A DNA stretch of 64,000 bases from Micromonospora sp. R77 (GTDB taxonomy: Bacteria; Actinomycetota; Actinomycetes; Mycobacteriales; Micromonosporaceae), in assembly GCF_022747945.1 (NCBI RefSeq), contig NZ_JALDST010000001.1, forward strand, positions 3,906,001-3,970,000, in the 5' to 3' direction. Below are positions 15,711 through 24,073 of this stretch, in pieces (position 1 is the first letter of the stretch; each line of letters starts with the position of its first letter). The notes below the pieces were generated by a model that was not told the origin of the DNA, did not search any database, and saw only the letters and a list, made by a program, of their open reading frames with translations. A program made the translations under genes and the position numbers.

Positions 15711-18002
15711 GTGCTGCCCCGAGACGTGAGCCGTGCCGTGGCACCGGCCCGGCCCACGCTGTCCGGCCGCGTCGGGATCGTCGCGGCCGCTCTCGTCGTA
15801 CTCGGGGAAGGGGTGTGGCTGGCGGCCCGGCTGCCCGGCGCCGCCCTGGTCAGCGACCTCGGCGCGGTCGCCGTGGCGAGCTGGGCGGCGCTGGCCTGCG
15901 TCGGCGTGGCCCGCCGGCACCCCACCCCGCTGCGCCGGTTCTGGGGCCTGCTGGCGGCCACCATGACGCTCGCCGCCATCGGCCGGGCACTGTGGACGGC
16001 CGAGCGGCTGGGCGGCAATGCGCTGCCGCACACCCCGCTGATCGGCGGCATCTTCACCGCCGGCCTGGTCACCGGCACCGCCGCGCTGCTCTCCTCGCTG
16101 GCGGCGCCGCGCAGCGCGGTCGGGCGGGCCCGGACCCTGCTCGACGGGGTGATCGTCGGGCTGGCCCTGATCCCGATCGGCTGGGTGGTGGTCTTCCGCG
16201 ACATCGCCGCCGCCGACCTCACCGACCCGGTACGCACCTTCGGCCTGCTGTATCCGATGTTCGACCTGATGCAGCTCACCATCCTGGTGGCGGTCGCCGG
16301 ACCGTCCCGGCCGATGTGGCCGGCGCTGACCGTGATCGGGGCGAGCCTCGCCACCCGCGCCGCCGCCGACGCGGGCTACGTCTCGCTCTTCGCGCACGGC
16401 GCCTACGCCCCCGGTCACCCGATCGATGTCTGCTGGCCGCTGAGCTACCTGCTGATCGGGGTCGCCACCCGCTACCCGCCGCCGCCCGGCTGCGACGGCA
16501 CCGAGGAGATCAGCGAGTCGCCGCTGCCGCCCTGGTGGCGGGTGGCCCTGCCCTACCTGCCGGTCGGCGGCGCGATCGTCGCGGTGGTGCTCGCCCGCCG
16601 CCCCACCGGGCAGACCCCGCACCTGATCTTCCTCGGCATGATGACGCTGCTCGGCGTCCTGGCCGTCCGGCAGGGCCTGGCCGCCAACGAGAACCTGCGC
16701 CTGGTCGCCCGGCTGCGCCGGCTCGCCTACTCCGACCAGCTCACCGGCCTGCCCAACCGGCTCACCTTCAACCGGCGGCTGCGCCGCGCCCTGCGCGACG
16801 ACGCCCCGGTCGCCGTGCTGCTGCTCGACCTGGACGGGTTCAAGCAGGTCAACGACCGCTTCGGGCACGCCACCGGCGACCGGCTGCTGACCGGCATCGC
16901 GGAACGGATGCGGGACGCCGTCGGCGGGGACGGCATGATCGCGCGCCTCGGTGGGGACGAGTTCGCGGTGCTCGTCGACGGCGGCCGGCCGGTGCCCCCC
17001 GACCGGCTCGCCGACCGGCTCCTCGCCGCCCTGCAACCGCTGCCCGGCGAGGAGGACCTGGGCGTGCACCCGTCGGCCAGCATCGGCATCGCCGAGTACG
17101 GCCCGCAGCACACCTCCCACACCGACCTGCTGCGCGACGCCGACATCGCGATGTACGCGGCGAAGGCGGCCGGCAAGTCCGCGTACCGGACGTGCACCGG
17201 GGCGCTGCGCGAGGCGGCGGTGTCCCGCGCCGAACTCATCGCCGACCTGCGCCGCGCCGTCGACGAGCGGCAACTGCACCTGGAGTTCCAGCCCATCGTG
17301 GACCTGGCCGGCGGGGCGGTACGCAGCGCGGAGGCGCTGGTCCGGTGGCGGCACCCCCGGCTCGGGGTGCTGACCCCGGCGAAGTTCCTGCCCCTGGCCG
17401 AGGAGACCGGGCTGATCCTGCCGATCGACCGGTGGGTGATCCACGAGGCGTGCCGGGCCGCCGCCCGGTGGCGGGAACGCGGCTCCGACGCCACCGTGGC
17501 GGTCAACATCGCCGCCGCGCACCTGCGCCGGCCGGACCTGGTCGCCATGGTCACCGACGCCACCGCGGCAGCCGGGCTGCCGCCGCACGCGCTCACCCTG
17601 GAGCTGACCGAGTCGGCGCTGATCGAGGGGAGCGACGCGGTGCTGGACCGGCTGCGCCGGCTCCGCGAACTGGGCGTCGGGATCGCCATCGACGACTTCG
17701 GCACCGGCTACTCCTCGCTGAGCTACCTGCACCGGATCCCGGCCACCGAGCTGAAGATCGACCGGTCCTTCGTCACCCGGCTCGACGCCGACGACACCCG
17801 GGCGTACGCGACGGTGGAGATGGTCACCCGGCTCGCCGACGCGTTCGACCTGACCGTGGTGGCCGAGGGGGTGGAGACCGGCGGGCAGCACGCGGCGGTG
17901 ACCGCGATCGGCTGCGTGCACGGCCAGGGCTGGCGGTACGGCCGCCCGGCCGCCCTGCCCGAGTTGCTGGCCGCGCTCACGCCCGCCGACCTGCCCCACT
18001 GA
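15711..18002 (+). CDS. Membrane-bound GGDEF-EAL cyclic-di-GMP protein
   Basis: 763 residues. About eight hydrophobic segments (residues 20-320) form an N-terminal membrane sensor. The GGDEF domain follows with DQLTGLPNRLTF and an intact RLGGDEFAVL, so cyclase activity is possible; the RxxD inhibitory site five residues ahead of GGDEF is absent. The EAL domain has SAEALVRW, LELTESALIEG, DDFGTGYSSL, LKIDRSFV and VVAEGVET, so the phosphodiesterase residues look complete. Near the C-terminus GCVHGQGWRYGRP replaces the usual QGY. The GTG start at 15711 has GGAG upstream; a GTG at 15726 is an alternative. It probably turns c-di-GMP over in response to an unknown signal. Confidence 0.88.
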   Translation: MLPRDVSRAVAPARPTLSGRVGIVAAALVVLGEGVWLAARLPGAALVSDLGAVAVASWAALACVGVARRHPTPLRRFWGLLAATMTLAAIGRALWTAERLGGNALPHTPLIGGIFTAGLVTGTAALLSSLAAPRSAVGRARTLLDGVIVGLALIPIGWVVVFRDIAAADLTDPVRTFGLLYPMFDLMQLTILVAVAGPSRPMWPALTVIGASLATRAAADAGYVSLFAHGAYAPGHPIDVCWPLSYLLIGVATRYPPPPGCDGTEEISESPLPPWWRVALPYLPVGGAIVAVVLARRPTGQTPHLIFLGMMTLLGVLAVRQGLAANENLRLVARLRRLAYSDQLTGLPNRLTFNRRLRRALRDDAPVAVLLLDLDGFKQVNDRFGHATGDRLLTGIAERMRDAVGGDGMIARLGGDEFAVLVDGGRPVPPDRLADRLLAALQPLPGEEDLGVHPSASIGIAEYGPQHTSHTDLLRDADIAMYAAKAAGKSAYRTCTGALREAAVSRAELIADLRRAVDERQLHLEFQPIVDLAGGAVRSAEALVRWRHPRLGVLTPAKFLPLAEETGLILPIDRWVIHEACRAAARWRERGSDATVAVNIAAAHLRRPDLVAMVTDATAAAGLPPHALTLELTESALIEGSDAVLDRLRRLRELGVGIAIDDFGTGYSSLSYLHRIPATELKIDRSFVTRLDADDTRAYATVEMVTRLADAFDLTVVAEGVETGGQHAAVTAIGCVHGQGWRYGRPAALPELLAALTPADLPH

Positions 18003-18185
18003 CCGGTCCCGCTGCCTGGCTCTGCCGGCCGGCCCCGCTGCCCGGTCGTGCTGACCGGCCCGGTCGACGGAGGTCGAAGGTCCCGACCGGGACGGGGGGT
18101 TCGGCCCTGCCTGCGGTGCCCCGCCGACCGCCACGATGAGACGGTCACGCCAGAAGCGAGCCACCATCCCCCAGGAGAGCCCCCC

Positions 18186-18824
18186 ATGAAGCGACGGACC
18201 TTGGACCTGCTGTTCAGCATCGGTGGGCTGGGCCTCGCGGTCCTGCTCCTCGTCGTCGGCATCGTCCTGACCACGAACGCCAACTTCGCCAACACGTACG
18301 TGCACGACCAGCTCAGCGCCCAGCACATCAGCTTCAAGCCGGCCGACAAGCTGACCGACGAGGAGAAGAAGGTCGCCTGCCTGCGCGAGTACGCCGGCCA
18401 GAAGATGACCACCGGCAAGCAGGCCGAGTGCTACGCCAACGAGTTCATCGGCCTGCACCTCAAGGCCATCGGCGGCGGCAAGACGTACGCCGACCTGGGC
18501 GAGCCGCAGACCGCGCTCAAGGAGCAGGTGGCCCAGGCCGAGCAGGCCAAGGCCGCCAACCTGCCCGACCTGCAGAAGCAGCTCGCCGAGGTGACCGCCC
18601 AGCGGGAGACCGTCTTCAAGGGCGAGACGCTGCGCGGCCTGCTGCTCACCTCGTACGGCTTCAGCGAGTTCGGCCGCAAGGCGGCGCAGGGCGCGCTGGC
18701 GATGTACCTCGGTGCCGCGCTGCTCCTGCTGCTCTCGATCGCCGGCCTGGTGCACGCCTTCCGCACCCCGGCCAGCGAGGCGTTCGCCGCCCCGGAGCGG
18801 ACGAAGCAGAAGGTCACCACCTGA
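18186..18824 (+). CDS. Two-helix membrane protein of unknown function
   Basis: 212 residues. An N-terminal transmembrane helix (residues 12-32), an extracytoplasmic region of about 135 residues with a helical, Lys/Gln-rich stretch likely to form a coiled coil (LKEQVAQAEQAKAANLPDLQ), and a second helix near residues 175-195. Two cysteines (in KVACLR and QAECYA) lie in the outer region and may form a disulphide. AGGAG precedes the ATG at 18186. No family name recognised. A strong terminator follows. Confidence 0.7.
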   Translation: MKRRTLDLLFSIGGLGLAVLLLVVGIVLTTNANFANTYVHDQLSAQHISFKPADKLTDEEKKVACLREYAGQKMTTGKQAECYANEFIGLHLKAIGGGKTYADLGEPQTALKEQVAQAEQAKAANLPDLQKQLAEVTAQRETVFKGETLRGLLLTSYGFSEFGRKAAQGALAMYLGAALLLLLSIAGLVHAFRTPASEAFAAPERTKQKVTT

Positions 18825-18840
18825 CCCTGCTGCGACACCG

Positions 18841-18882
18841 ACCGCCCCGCTCGCCCGAACCCCCTCGGGCGAGCGGGGCGGT
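18841..18882 (+). terminator. Strong intrinsic terminator
   Basis: An 18-bp perfect inverted repeat (18841-18858 and 18865-18882) with a 6-base loop, 16 bases after the preceding stop. It isolates the next gene. Confidence 0.85.
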
Positions 18883-18963
18883 GTCGTGCGCGCCGCCGGG
18901 CACAATCGGCTTGACCCTCACGCAGCGGCAGGCGGGAGCCTCGGTCGTGGAAGGGAGGGGACC

Positions 18964-19722
18964 ATGGCGTACACGGTGGGTCAGGTGGCGCGGGCGGCCC
19001 GGGTGACGGTCCGGACGCTGCACCACTACGACGAGATCGGGCTGTTGTCGCCCAGGGGTCGCACCGCGGCGGGCTACCGCCGCTACGACGACGCGGACCT
19101 GGAGCGGCTGCAGCTCATCCGGGCGTACCGGGAGCTGGGGTTCCCGTTGGAGGAGATCGCCGAGATCCTCGACGACCCGGACGGCGACCCGCTGCCGCAC
19201 CTGCGGCGGCAGCACGAGCTGCTGACCGGGCGGATCGGGAAGCTCCGGGAGATGGTCGCGGCGATCGAGTTCGCGATGGAGGCGAAGAAGTTGAACATCC
19301 CACTCACCCCGCAGGAGCGGTTCGAGGTGTTCGGGGAGCACGACCCGGAGCAGTACGCCGAGGAGGTGGAGCAGCGCTGGGGCGACACCGAGGCGTACCG
19401 GCAGTCGGCCGAGCGGACGGCGCGCTATTCGAAGGAGGACTGGCAGCGCAACAAGGCCGAGAACGACGACTGGGGACGGCGACTCACCGCCCTCATGGAC
19501 TCGGGTGCCCCGGCCGACGGCGCGGAGGCGATGGCGCTGGCCGAGGAGCACCGTCAGCTCATCACCCGCTGGTTCTACGACTGCCCGTACGAGCTCCACA
19601 CCTGCCTGGCCGACATGTACGTGGCGGACGAGCGGTTCACCGCGTACTTCGAGAAGCTCCGGCCGGGAATGGCGGCGTACGTGAGCGAGGCGATCCACGC
19701 CAACGCGATCACCCGGGCGTGA
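18964..19722 (+). CDS. MerR-family regulator with TipAS-like antibiotic-recognition domain
   Basis: 252 residues. The N-terminal MerR winged helix is plain (YTVGQVARAARVTVRTLHHY, then GYRRYDDADLERLQLI), followed by a coiled-coil helix and a C-terminal TipAS domain near residues 140-250 (signature RWFYDCPYELHTCLADMYVA). TipA-type regulators bind thiopeptides and other multidrug ligands and activate their own promoter. GGGAGGGG precedes the ATG closely. A TTGACC at 18911 could be the -35 of its promoter, but no clear -10 is seen. Confidence 0.88.
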   Translation: MAYTVGQVARAARVTVRTLHHYDEIGLLSPRGRTAAGYRRYDDADLERLQLIRAYRELGFPLEEIAEILDDPDGDPLPHLRRQHELLTGRIGKLREMVAAIEFAMEAKKLNIPLTPQERFEVFGEHDPEQYAEEVEQRWGDTEAYRQSAERTARYSKEDWQRNKAENDDWGRRLTALMDSGAPADGAEAMALAEEHRQLITRWFYDCPYELHTCLADMYVADERFTAYFEKLRPGMAAYVSEAIHANAITRA

Positions 19723-19774
19723 GCCACCTTCGGTGGCAGGATGGGCCGGACGGCCCAGCCACCGGAGGTGACCC

Positions 19775-20059
19775 GTGCTCATCGTCGCCGGCAGTCTCTA
19801 TGTCGACCCCGCCGGGCGGGACGCCTACCTGGCCTCCTGCGTGGAGGCCGTACGGGCGGCCCGCTCGGCGCCCGGCTGCATCGACTTCGCGGTCAGCGCG
19901 GACCTGGTGGAGCCGGGCCGGATCAACGTGTATGAGCGGTGGGAGTCCGAGGAGCAGTTGCTGGCCTTCCGGGGTTCCGGCCCGTCCGAGGAGCAGGCGA
20001 CGGCGATCCTCGGCGCCGAGGTGCACCGATACCTGATCTCCGGCGTCGAGGCCCCCTGA
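19775..20059 (+). CDS. Putative quinol monooxygenase (ABM domain)
   Basis: 94 residues, a single antibiotic-biosynthesis-monooxygenase domain: LIVAGSLYVDPAGRDAYLAS at the start, APGCIDFAVSAD and NVYERWESEEQLLAF in the middle. These small dimeric ferredoxin-like proteins oxidise quinols or related aromatics without cofactor; the substrate is unknown. GTG start at 19775 with GGAGGTGA upstream. It is the last chromosomal-type gene before the lower-GC island. Confidence 0.82.
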   Translation: MLIVAGSLYVDPAGRDAYLASCVEAVRAARSAPGCIDFAVSADLVEPGRINVYERWESEEQLLAFRGSGPSEEQATAILGAEVHRYLISGVEAP

Positions 20060-21738
20060 CCGCAGGATCCTGGACCTCCCCGGCCGGGTCTGGATCAACC
20101 AGCCCGCGCTGGAACCAGGGTCCGCTGAACATCCGCTGGCCTCGATTCGTTGACACCTCTCGTGTCAGCGTCGGTGTCCGTGACGGTGGCGCGTCTGTAA
20201 ATGTCAGAGGCGCTGTCACGCGTCGTGTCGGCGGTGCCAGGCCGTGTGGCATGCCTGGGCCGCTGCGGACATGTCATTCGTCTGCGGTGGCGTAGTCCGG
20301 CCGGGGACATGCGCCCTGTTGGTCGAATGTGGTTTTCCTTCGGACACGTCCGCGCTGCAGGGGCATGGCCGTGGCCCGTGGGTGCTGGCTGTCTGTCTCT
20401 GCGGCTGGCATGTCAGCGCGGCAGACCGCCGGCACGACGGGGTGACCGTCGCGTGTCGCTGGGACCGGTGACACGGGCGCGAGAGTGTCCTAGTCCTGCT
20501 CATCGGCCCTGCCGGACATCGCTAACGACAATCAGTCGGCCGTATTCCGGACACCGGCGGGAGTCCGGGGCAAGGGCCTCGAGCCATTGTTGAGGTGCCT
20601 TATGGCCACCGGTGGCGGGGCCGTGCTTGCCGCGCTGGCCAACCGGATGTCAATCGACGGCGGTGGAGGGAACCCGGTGTGGTTTGCGTGTGTCCGAAGT
20701 TTCGGGCGGCGACCTGTCATGGCGAAGGCGACGACATAGCCGACATGTGTCGTTCCGCCACCGCCCGGGGCGTCACCGGCCGGTGTCCGCCACGTCGTCG
20801 TGTCCATCGACAAACATCGGTGACATTGCCGAGTGGCGGAACTTGTTCGGTTGTGCCGGCGGTGGACGTGCTCCGTGGTGCGTCGGAGTGCGGTGCCTTC
20901 GGGCAGTGGTACGGCCCAGGCGGGATGTCCGACGCATCCTGGCACGGCAGCTGTCAGCCAGGCCGGTTTGTGTGAGTGTGGCCTTGGCCATGCACGAGGC
21001 CGGAGACTGGAATCCGACCTGGGCTGTGACTCTTTGTGACCGGCTGTGAGTGCCTGTTGGTGTCCGTGAGGGCCTGTGAGCATCTGTGGGTGCCTGCCTC
21101 CGGGTGAGTTGCCGTCCGGTGGCTCGTTGGCCCGGCCGGTGTGGAGGCGTGTCGTTCTTTCAGCTCTGGCTGACGACAAAAGATCGCCTGAGCCTTCGCG
21201 TCGGTCAGCGCGGCGCAGCGCTGTGAGTGGTTGTGAGTTCGGGGGGCGTTCGCCAGGGCACACACACGACGGTTTGTAGGTGTGGGACGAAACGGCGTCC
21301 GATCAGCCGTCGATCTTGATGGCGGCCGAGGCCCTCGACGCATCAGTTGGATTCGTTCGATAGGCGGAGGTCTGCCGAGGTCGGACGCTCGCTGCAGGCG
21401 GTGGTTTGTCGCGTGTCGCGGGTGTGAGGGGACGTCGTGGCTGCCCGTTGGTGGACGACCGGAGTCAGTGTGTGCCGGCGTGTGACCGTCAACGCCCCCG
21501 GGACGGTGACGGGCGTCGTCTCCGGCTGGCCTGATGCCAGGTCGAGTCGCCGATGAACCGTGCCTGGGTCCGTGCTGGCGTCAGTGTCTGCCGACGTTTC
21601 TGGGTCGCCCTTCAACCTGACCCAGAAACGGACTCCTCGCGCTCCTGTCACTGCGGCTCATGCCGTCGGTGGCTGAGTCCGTCCCAGCTCAGAGAGACCT
21701 TCCGGTCTCTCCCTCACCCCTGCAGGAGACGCACACCC
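20060..21738. other. 1.7-kb lower-GC, apparently non-coding region of a mobile-element remnant
   Basis: No reading frame here has the GC-rich third positions of neighbouring genes, and the longest frames give low-complexity, unlikely proteins. GC is visibly lower than on either side. The words TGTC and GACA, often as GACAT or ATGTC, recur throughout, for example near 20163, 20202, 20268, 20306, 20410, 20513, 20741 (CGACATGTGTCG, an inverted repeat) and 20819. A phased repeat array lies at 21021-21090 and a two-unit copy (CTGTGAG, TTGTGAG 10 bases apart) at 21221-21237. Downstream lies a Replic_Relax gene, so a replication or transfer control region is the best guess. Confidence 0.55.
21021..21090 (+). 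repeat. Array of seven 10-bp phased repeats (consensus nnnCTGTGAG)
   Basis: Seven successive 10-base units carry, at the same offset, CTGTGAC (21024), TTGTGAC (21034), CTGTGAG (21044), CTGTTGG (21054), CCGTGAG (21064), CTGTGAG (21074) and CTGTGGG (21084). The first three bases of each unit vary. The spacing equals about one helical turn, so a protein bound to each unit would occupy one face of the DNA. Iterons of a replication initiator or recognition repeats of a transfer protein are possible. Confidence 0.7.
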
Positions 21739-22659
21739 ATGTCCGACCAGGTGCTTCGTGCCCAGTCCATCCTGACTGTCCGTGACCATGTCCTGCTCGG
21801 CTGGCTGGCCGATCACGGTGTGCTGACCACGCCGCAGATCGCCCACGCCCTGTTCCCGTCGTTGGACTTCGCGCAGCGCCGCCTGCACCGGCTACGAGGC
21901 GTCGGTGCAGTCGACCGGTTCCGGCCCCTCAAGACCGACGGCGGCTCCTACCCCTACCACTATGTCCTGGACCAGCTCGGCGCCGAGATCATCGCCGCGC
22001 ACCGCGACCAGCCGCCACCGCGCCCCAGCCAGACCCGGGCTCGGCGCCGCCGCTGGACCGTTGCCCGCGTCCTGGCACACCGGTTGGGGGTCAACCAGTT
22101 CTTCATCGATCTCGCCGGTCACGCCCGCGTCCATCCCGACCACGAACTGAGCCGGTGGTGGTCGGAATCGCGGTGCCGCGAGCCGGGTGCCTTCGCCGGA
22201 CCGGATGCCCCGGTCGAGCTGCATGCGTATCCCGCGCCCATTCATCCCGACGGCCACGGCATCTGGAAGGCCGGAGACCATCAGGTGCCGTTCTTTCTCG
22301 AGTACGACACCGGCACGGAACCACTGACCGAACTCGTCCGCAAAGTCGACGCCTACCACCGCATGGCCGGCCTCGGTGGTCCCCGCTGGCCCGTGCTGTT
22401 CTGGCTGCACTCCATGGCACGCGCCCACCACCTCCACCAGCGTCTTGCCCGGGAAACCCTGCGCGTTCCCGTCGCCACCGCGGGACGGGACCACGCCGCG
22501 CAGGCTGCCGTCGGTCCCGCCGGGCCGCTGTGGTGGCTCCACGGCCATCAAGGCCCCCTCGCCCTGGCTGACCTTGCCGACGCGCTGCCCTACCTTCACC
22601 ACCTTGAGCATCAGCCCGACGGGTTCGGTCGACCCTTCGTCCCACACCGCCGACCCTAG
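21739..22659 (+). CDS. Replication-relaxation (Replic_Relax) family protein
   Basis: 306 residues. The N-terminal winged helix (LTVRDHVLLGWLADHGVLTT, QIAHALFPSLDFAQRRLHRL) and the later HRLGVNQFFIDLAGHARVHP and FFLEYDTGTEPL match the Replic_Relax family, found on actinobacterial plasmids and integrative elements and proposed to aid DNA relaxation or replication initiation; its biochemistry is little known. The ATG at 21739 has CAGGAG about 10 bases upstream. This is the best marker that the 20-24 kb segment derives from a mobile element. Confidence 0.8.
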   Translation: MSDQVLRAQSILTVRDHVLLGWLADHGVLTTPQIAHALFPSLDFAQRRLHRLRGVGAVDRFRPLKTDGGSYPYHYVLDQLGAEIIAAHRDQPPPRPSQTRARRRRWTVARVLAHRLGVNQFFIDLAGHARVHPDHELSRWWSESRCREPGAFAGPDAPVELHAYPAPIHPDGHGIWKAGDHQVPFFLEYDTGTEPLTELVRKVDAYHRMAGLGGPRWPVLFWLHSMARAHHLHQRLARETLRVPVATAGRDHAAQAAVGPAGPLWWLHGHQGPLALADLADALPYLHHLEHQPDGFGRPFVPHRRP

Positions 22660-22694
22660 CCACCGGACGGCTGAGGGACCACACCGCTAATTCC

Positions 22695-22751
22695 CTGACC
22701 GACCCTTCTCGGCCGGTGCGCCGAGCCGGCCGAGGAGGGACTAAGGGTCAG
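22695..22751 (+). terminator. Hairpin terminator after the Replic_Relax gene
   Basis: Two nested stems: outer CTGACC (22695-22700) with GGTCAG (22746-22751), inner 14-bp arms 22703-22716 and 22726-22739 with a single T-G mismatch that can wobble in RNA, and a 9-base loop. The rest of the 336-base gap up to 22995 shows no gene or other structure I can support. Confidence 0.7.
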
Positions 22752-22995
22752 CCGGCACGGATGGTGCTTCTTCTGTCCGCGCCGTCGAGCCACCGCCCGA
22801 GCCGCAACCGCCTTCCGCTTTCTCACGCTCACGACCGGCTGACTCCCTCACCAGGCGTGTCCGGCCTGGCCCGTCAGGGACGGCGGGCGGGGTCGGACGA
22901 CTTGACCTTTCGGCAGAGTCGAGGGTCGATCGTGTCCGCCAGTCCGTGCACCTGTCGCTGACGGACGTGAACCACTGACGGAAGGACCCCGAACC

Positions 22996-23181
22996 GTGCC
23001 TTGGGAACGTCTCAGTCTGCTCAACGTGACTCCCGACGACCTGGCCGATCCGCTTCTGTGGAGACCCGCTCTCGGCGTCACCGCCGCACATCGGCCGGAC
23101 AACCACGGCATCTGCGGCGACCTGCGATGCACCGGCCAGAGCGGCATGTGCGCTGCCGCCCGCGCGCCCGCCGAATCGTGA
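22996..23181 (+). CDS. Small cysteine-containing protein of the island
   Basis: 61 codons from a GTG with GAAGGAC 7-8 bases upstream. The product is not low-complexity: an N-terminal helix (WERLSLLNVTPDDLADPLLW) and a C-terminal C-x4-C-x5-C segment (GICGDLRCTGQSGMC) preceded by histidines, which could bind a metal. No family recognised. Its position between the Replic_Relax and HTH genes fits a small accessory protein of the same element. Confidence 0.5.
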   Translation: MPWERLSLLNVTPDDLADPLLWRPALGVTAAHRPDNHGICGDLRCTGQSGMCAAARAPAES

Positions 23182-23268
23182 ATCTCGCGCCACACCGCCC
23201 GTGCCCCGACCCCTGGCATGCTGGGAACACTGAACCGGGGGCTTGATCAGGAATCGGAGTCCTGACTC

Positions 23269-23859
23269 GTGACCACTGTTTGCCCTGCCCCTGCTGGGGG
23301 TGCCGCCGCCGTAAAGGTGGCTCTGCTGGAATCCAAGGACCTTCGCCCCAATGAACGGCTTGTGCTGGTGGCTATCGCTGCGCACACCAACCGGGAAGGG
23401 TTGGCCTGGCCGTCTGTCTCCACGATCGCTGACTACGCGGGCGTCTCTGTCCGGACAGTGCAGCGGGCCCTGGCGAAGCTGGTCCAGCTTGGTCGCCTTG
23501 TCGTGCGCCAGACCGCCACCATCGCCACCCGGGTTTACCGCCTGGTGAGGGGACAGCCGTCCGGGGGTGACAATCAGCCTGGCGGGGTGACGAATGAGGG
23601 CCCCGGGGGTGACAGCCAGGGTGTCACCCGAAGTGGTGAAGACCAATCGAAGATGAAGCGCGCTGGCGCGCGTGACTGGCGTAGCTGGGTCAAAACCAAG
23701 ATCCCCAGCCCGAACCTCCAGGGACCCCGGTGCAGGCCCGTGGAGCGTCGTGGGGCTGCTTTGCCGGTCGCTAACAGGGCGGAGCAGTGCCCTAGCCACC
23801 GCGGTAGCCCTCGGGGCAACTGTGGCCCATGCCGGTCTGAGGCTTTGGCGGGTGCCTGA
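23269..23859 (+). CDS. Helix-turn-helix (HTH_36-type) protein of the island
   Basis: 196 residues. A winged helix occupies residues 20-85: DLRPNERLVLVAIAAHTNRE, AWPSVSTIADYAGVSVRTVQ, then ALAKLVQLGRLVVRQ. This is the HTH_36 class common in replication initiators and phage or plasmid regulators. After residue 90 the sequence is Gly/Gln-rich (QPSGGDNQPGGVTNEGPGGD) and then basic, without a catalytic Rep motif, so it is more likely a DNA-binding regulator, or a Rep protein whose end has decayed. GTG start. The stop overlaps the next small ORF as TGATG. Confidence 0.7.
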   Translation: MTTVCPAPAGGAAAVKVALLESKDLRPNERLVLVAIAAHTNREGLAWPSVSTIADYAGVSVRTVQRALAKLVQLGRLVVRQTATIATRVYRLVRGQPSGGDNQPGGVTNEGPGGDSQGVTRSGEDQSKMKRAGARDWRSWVKTKIPSPNLQGPRCRPVERRGAALPVANRAEQCPSHRGSPRGNCGPCRSEALAGA

Positions 23860-24008
23860 TGAACGGCGCCGCCGGTTATGCCCGGGGCCCGGTCCTGATC
23901 GGCGGATTGGCGGTGATGCTTGAGCCCTTCGCCGTCGCTCGCCGCTTGGTGAACCAGCACGGCCACCAGGTTGCCGCCGAGGAAATCGGAGCGGGGCTGT
24001 CCCGGTAG
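23859..24008 (+). CDS. 49-codon ORF translationally coupled to the HTH gene
   Basis: The ATG shares a base with the HTH stop codon (TGATG). The product has a hydrophobic centre (PVLIGGLAVMLEPFAVA) followed by an amphipathic segment (NQHGHQVAAEEIGAGLSR). Coupling and sensible composition suggest a real small protein of the island; no family recognised. Confidence 0.45.
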   Translation: MNGAAGYARGPVLIGGLAVMLEPFAVARRLVNQHGHQVAAEEIGAGLSR

Positions 24009-24073
24009 CAGCGGCTCGCTACCGTGCTTGTCGGCCGCCGCCGGGGTGGCCGGATGCGAGCGGGGGCTCCCGG

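Noticed and set aside
13830..18905. A 1,691-codon open frame on the minus strand
   Set aside because: It runs antisense across the mannanase, GGDEF-EAL and membrane-protein genes. Its product is low-complexity (Gly, Arg, Ala, Gln, His); such frames arise because stop codons are rare in 73%-GC-like DNA.
20156..20300. TGTC-rich stretch considered as a CRISPR array
   Set aside because: No repeats of constant length with regular spacers; only short words recur.
20532..21263. A 243-codon minus-strand frame in the low-GC island
   Set aside because: Composition (Pro, Arg, Thr, His) and codon positions are not gene-like, and it spans the phased repeat array.
22741..23799. A 352-codon minus-strand frame
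   Set aside because: Antisense to the HTH_36 gene, whose domain is clear; no recognisable domain in the product.
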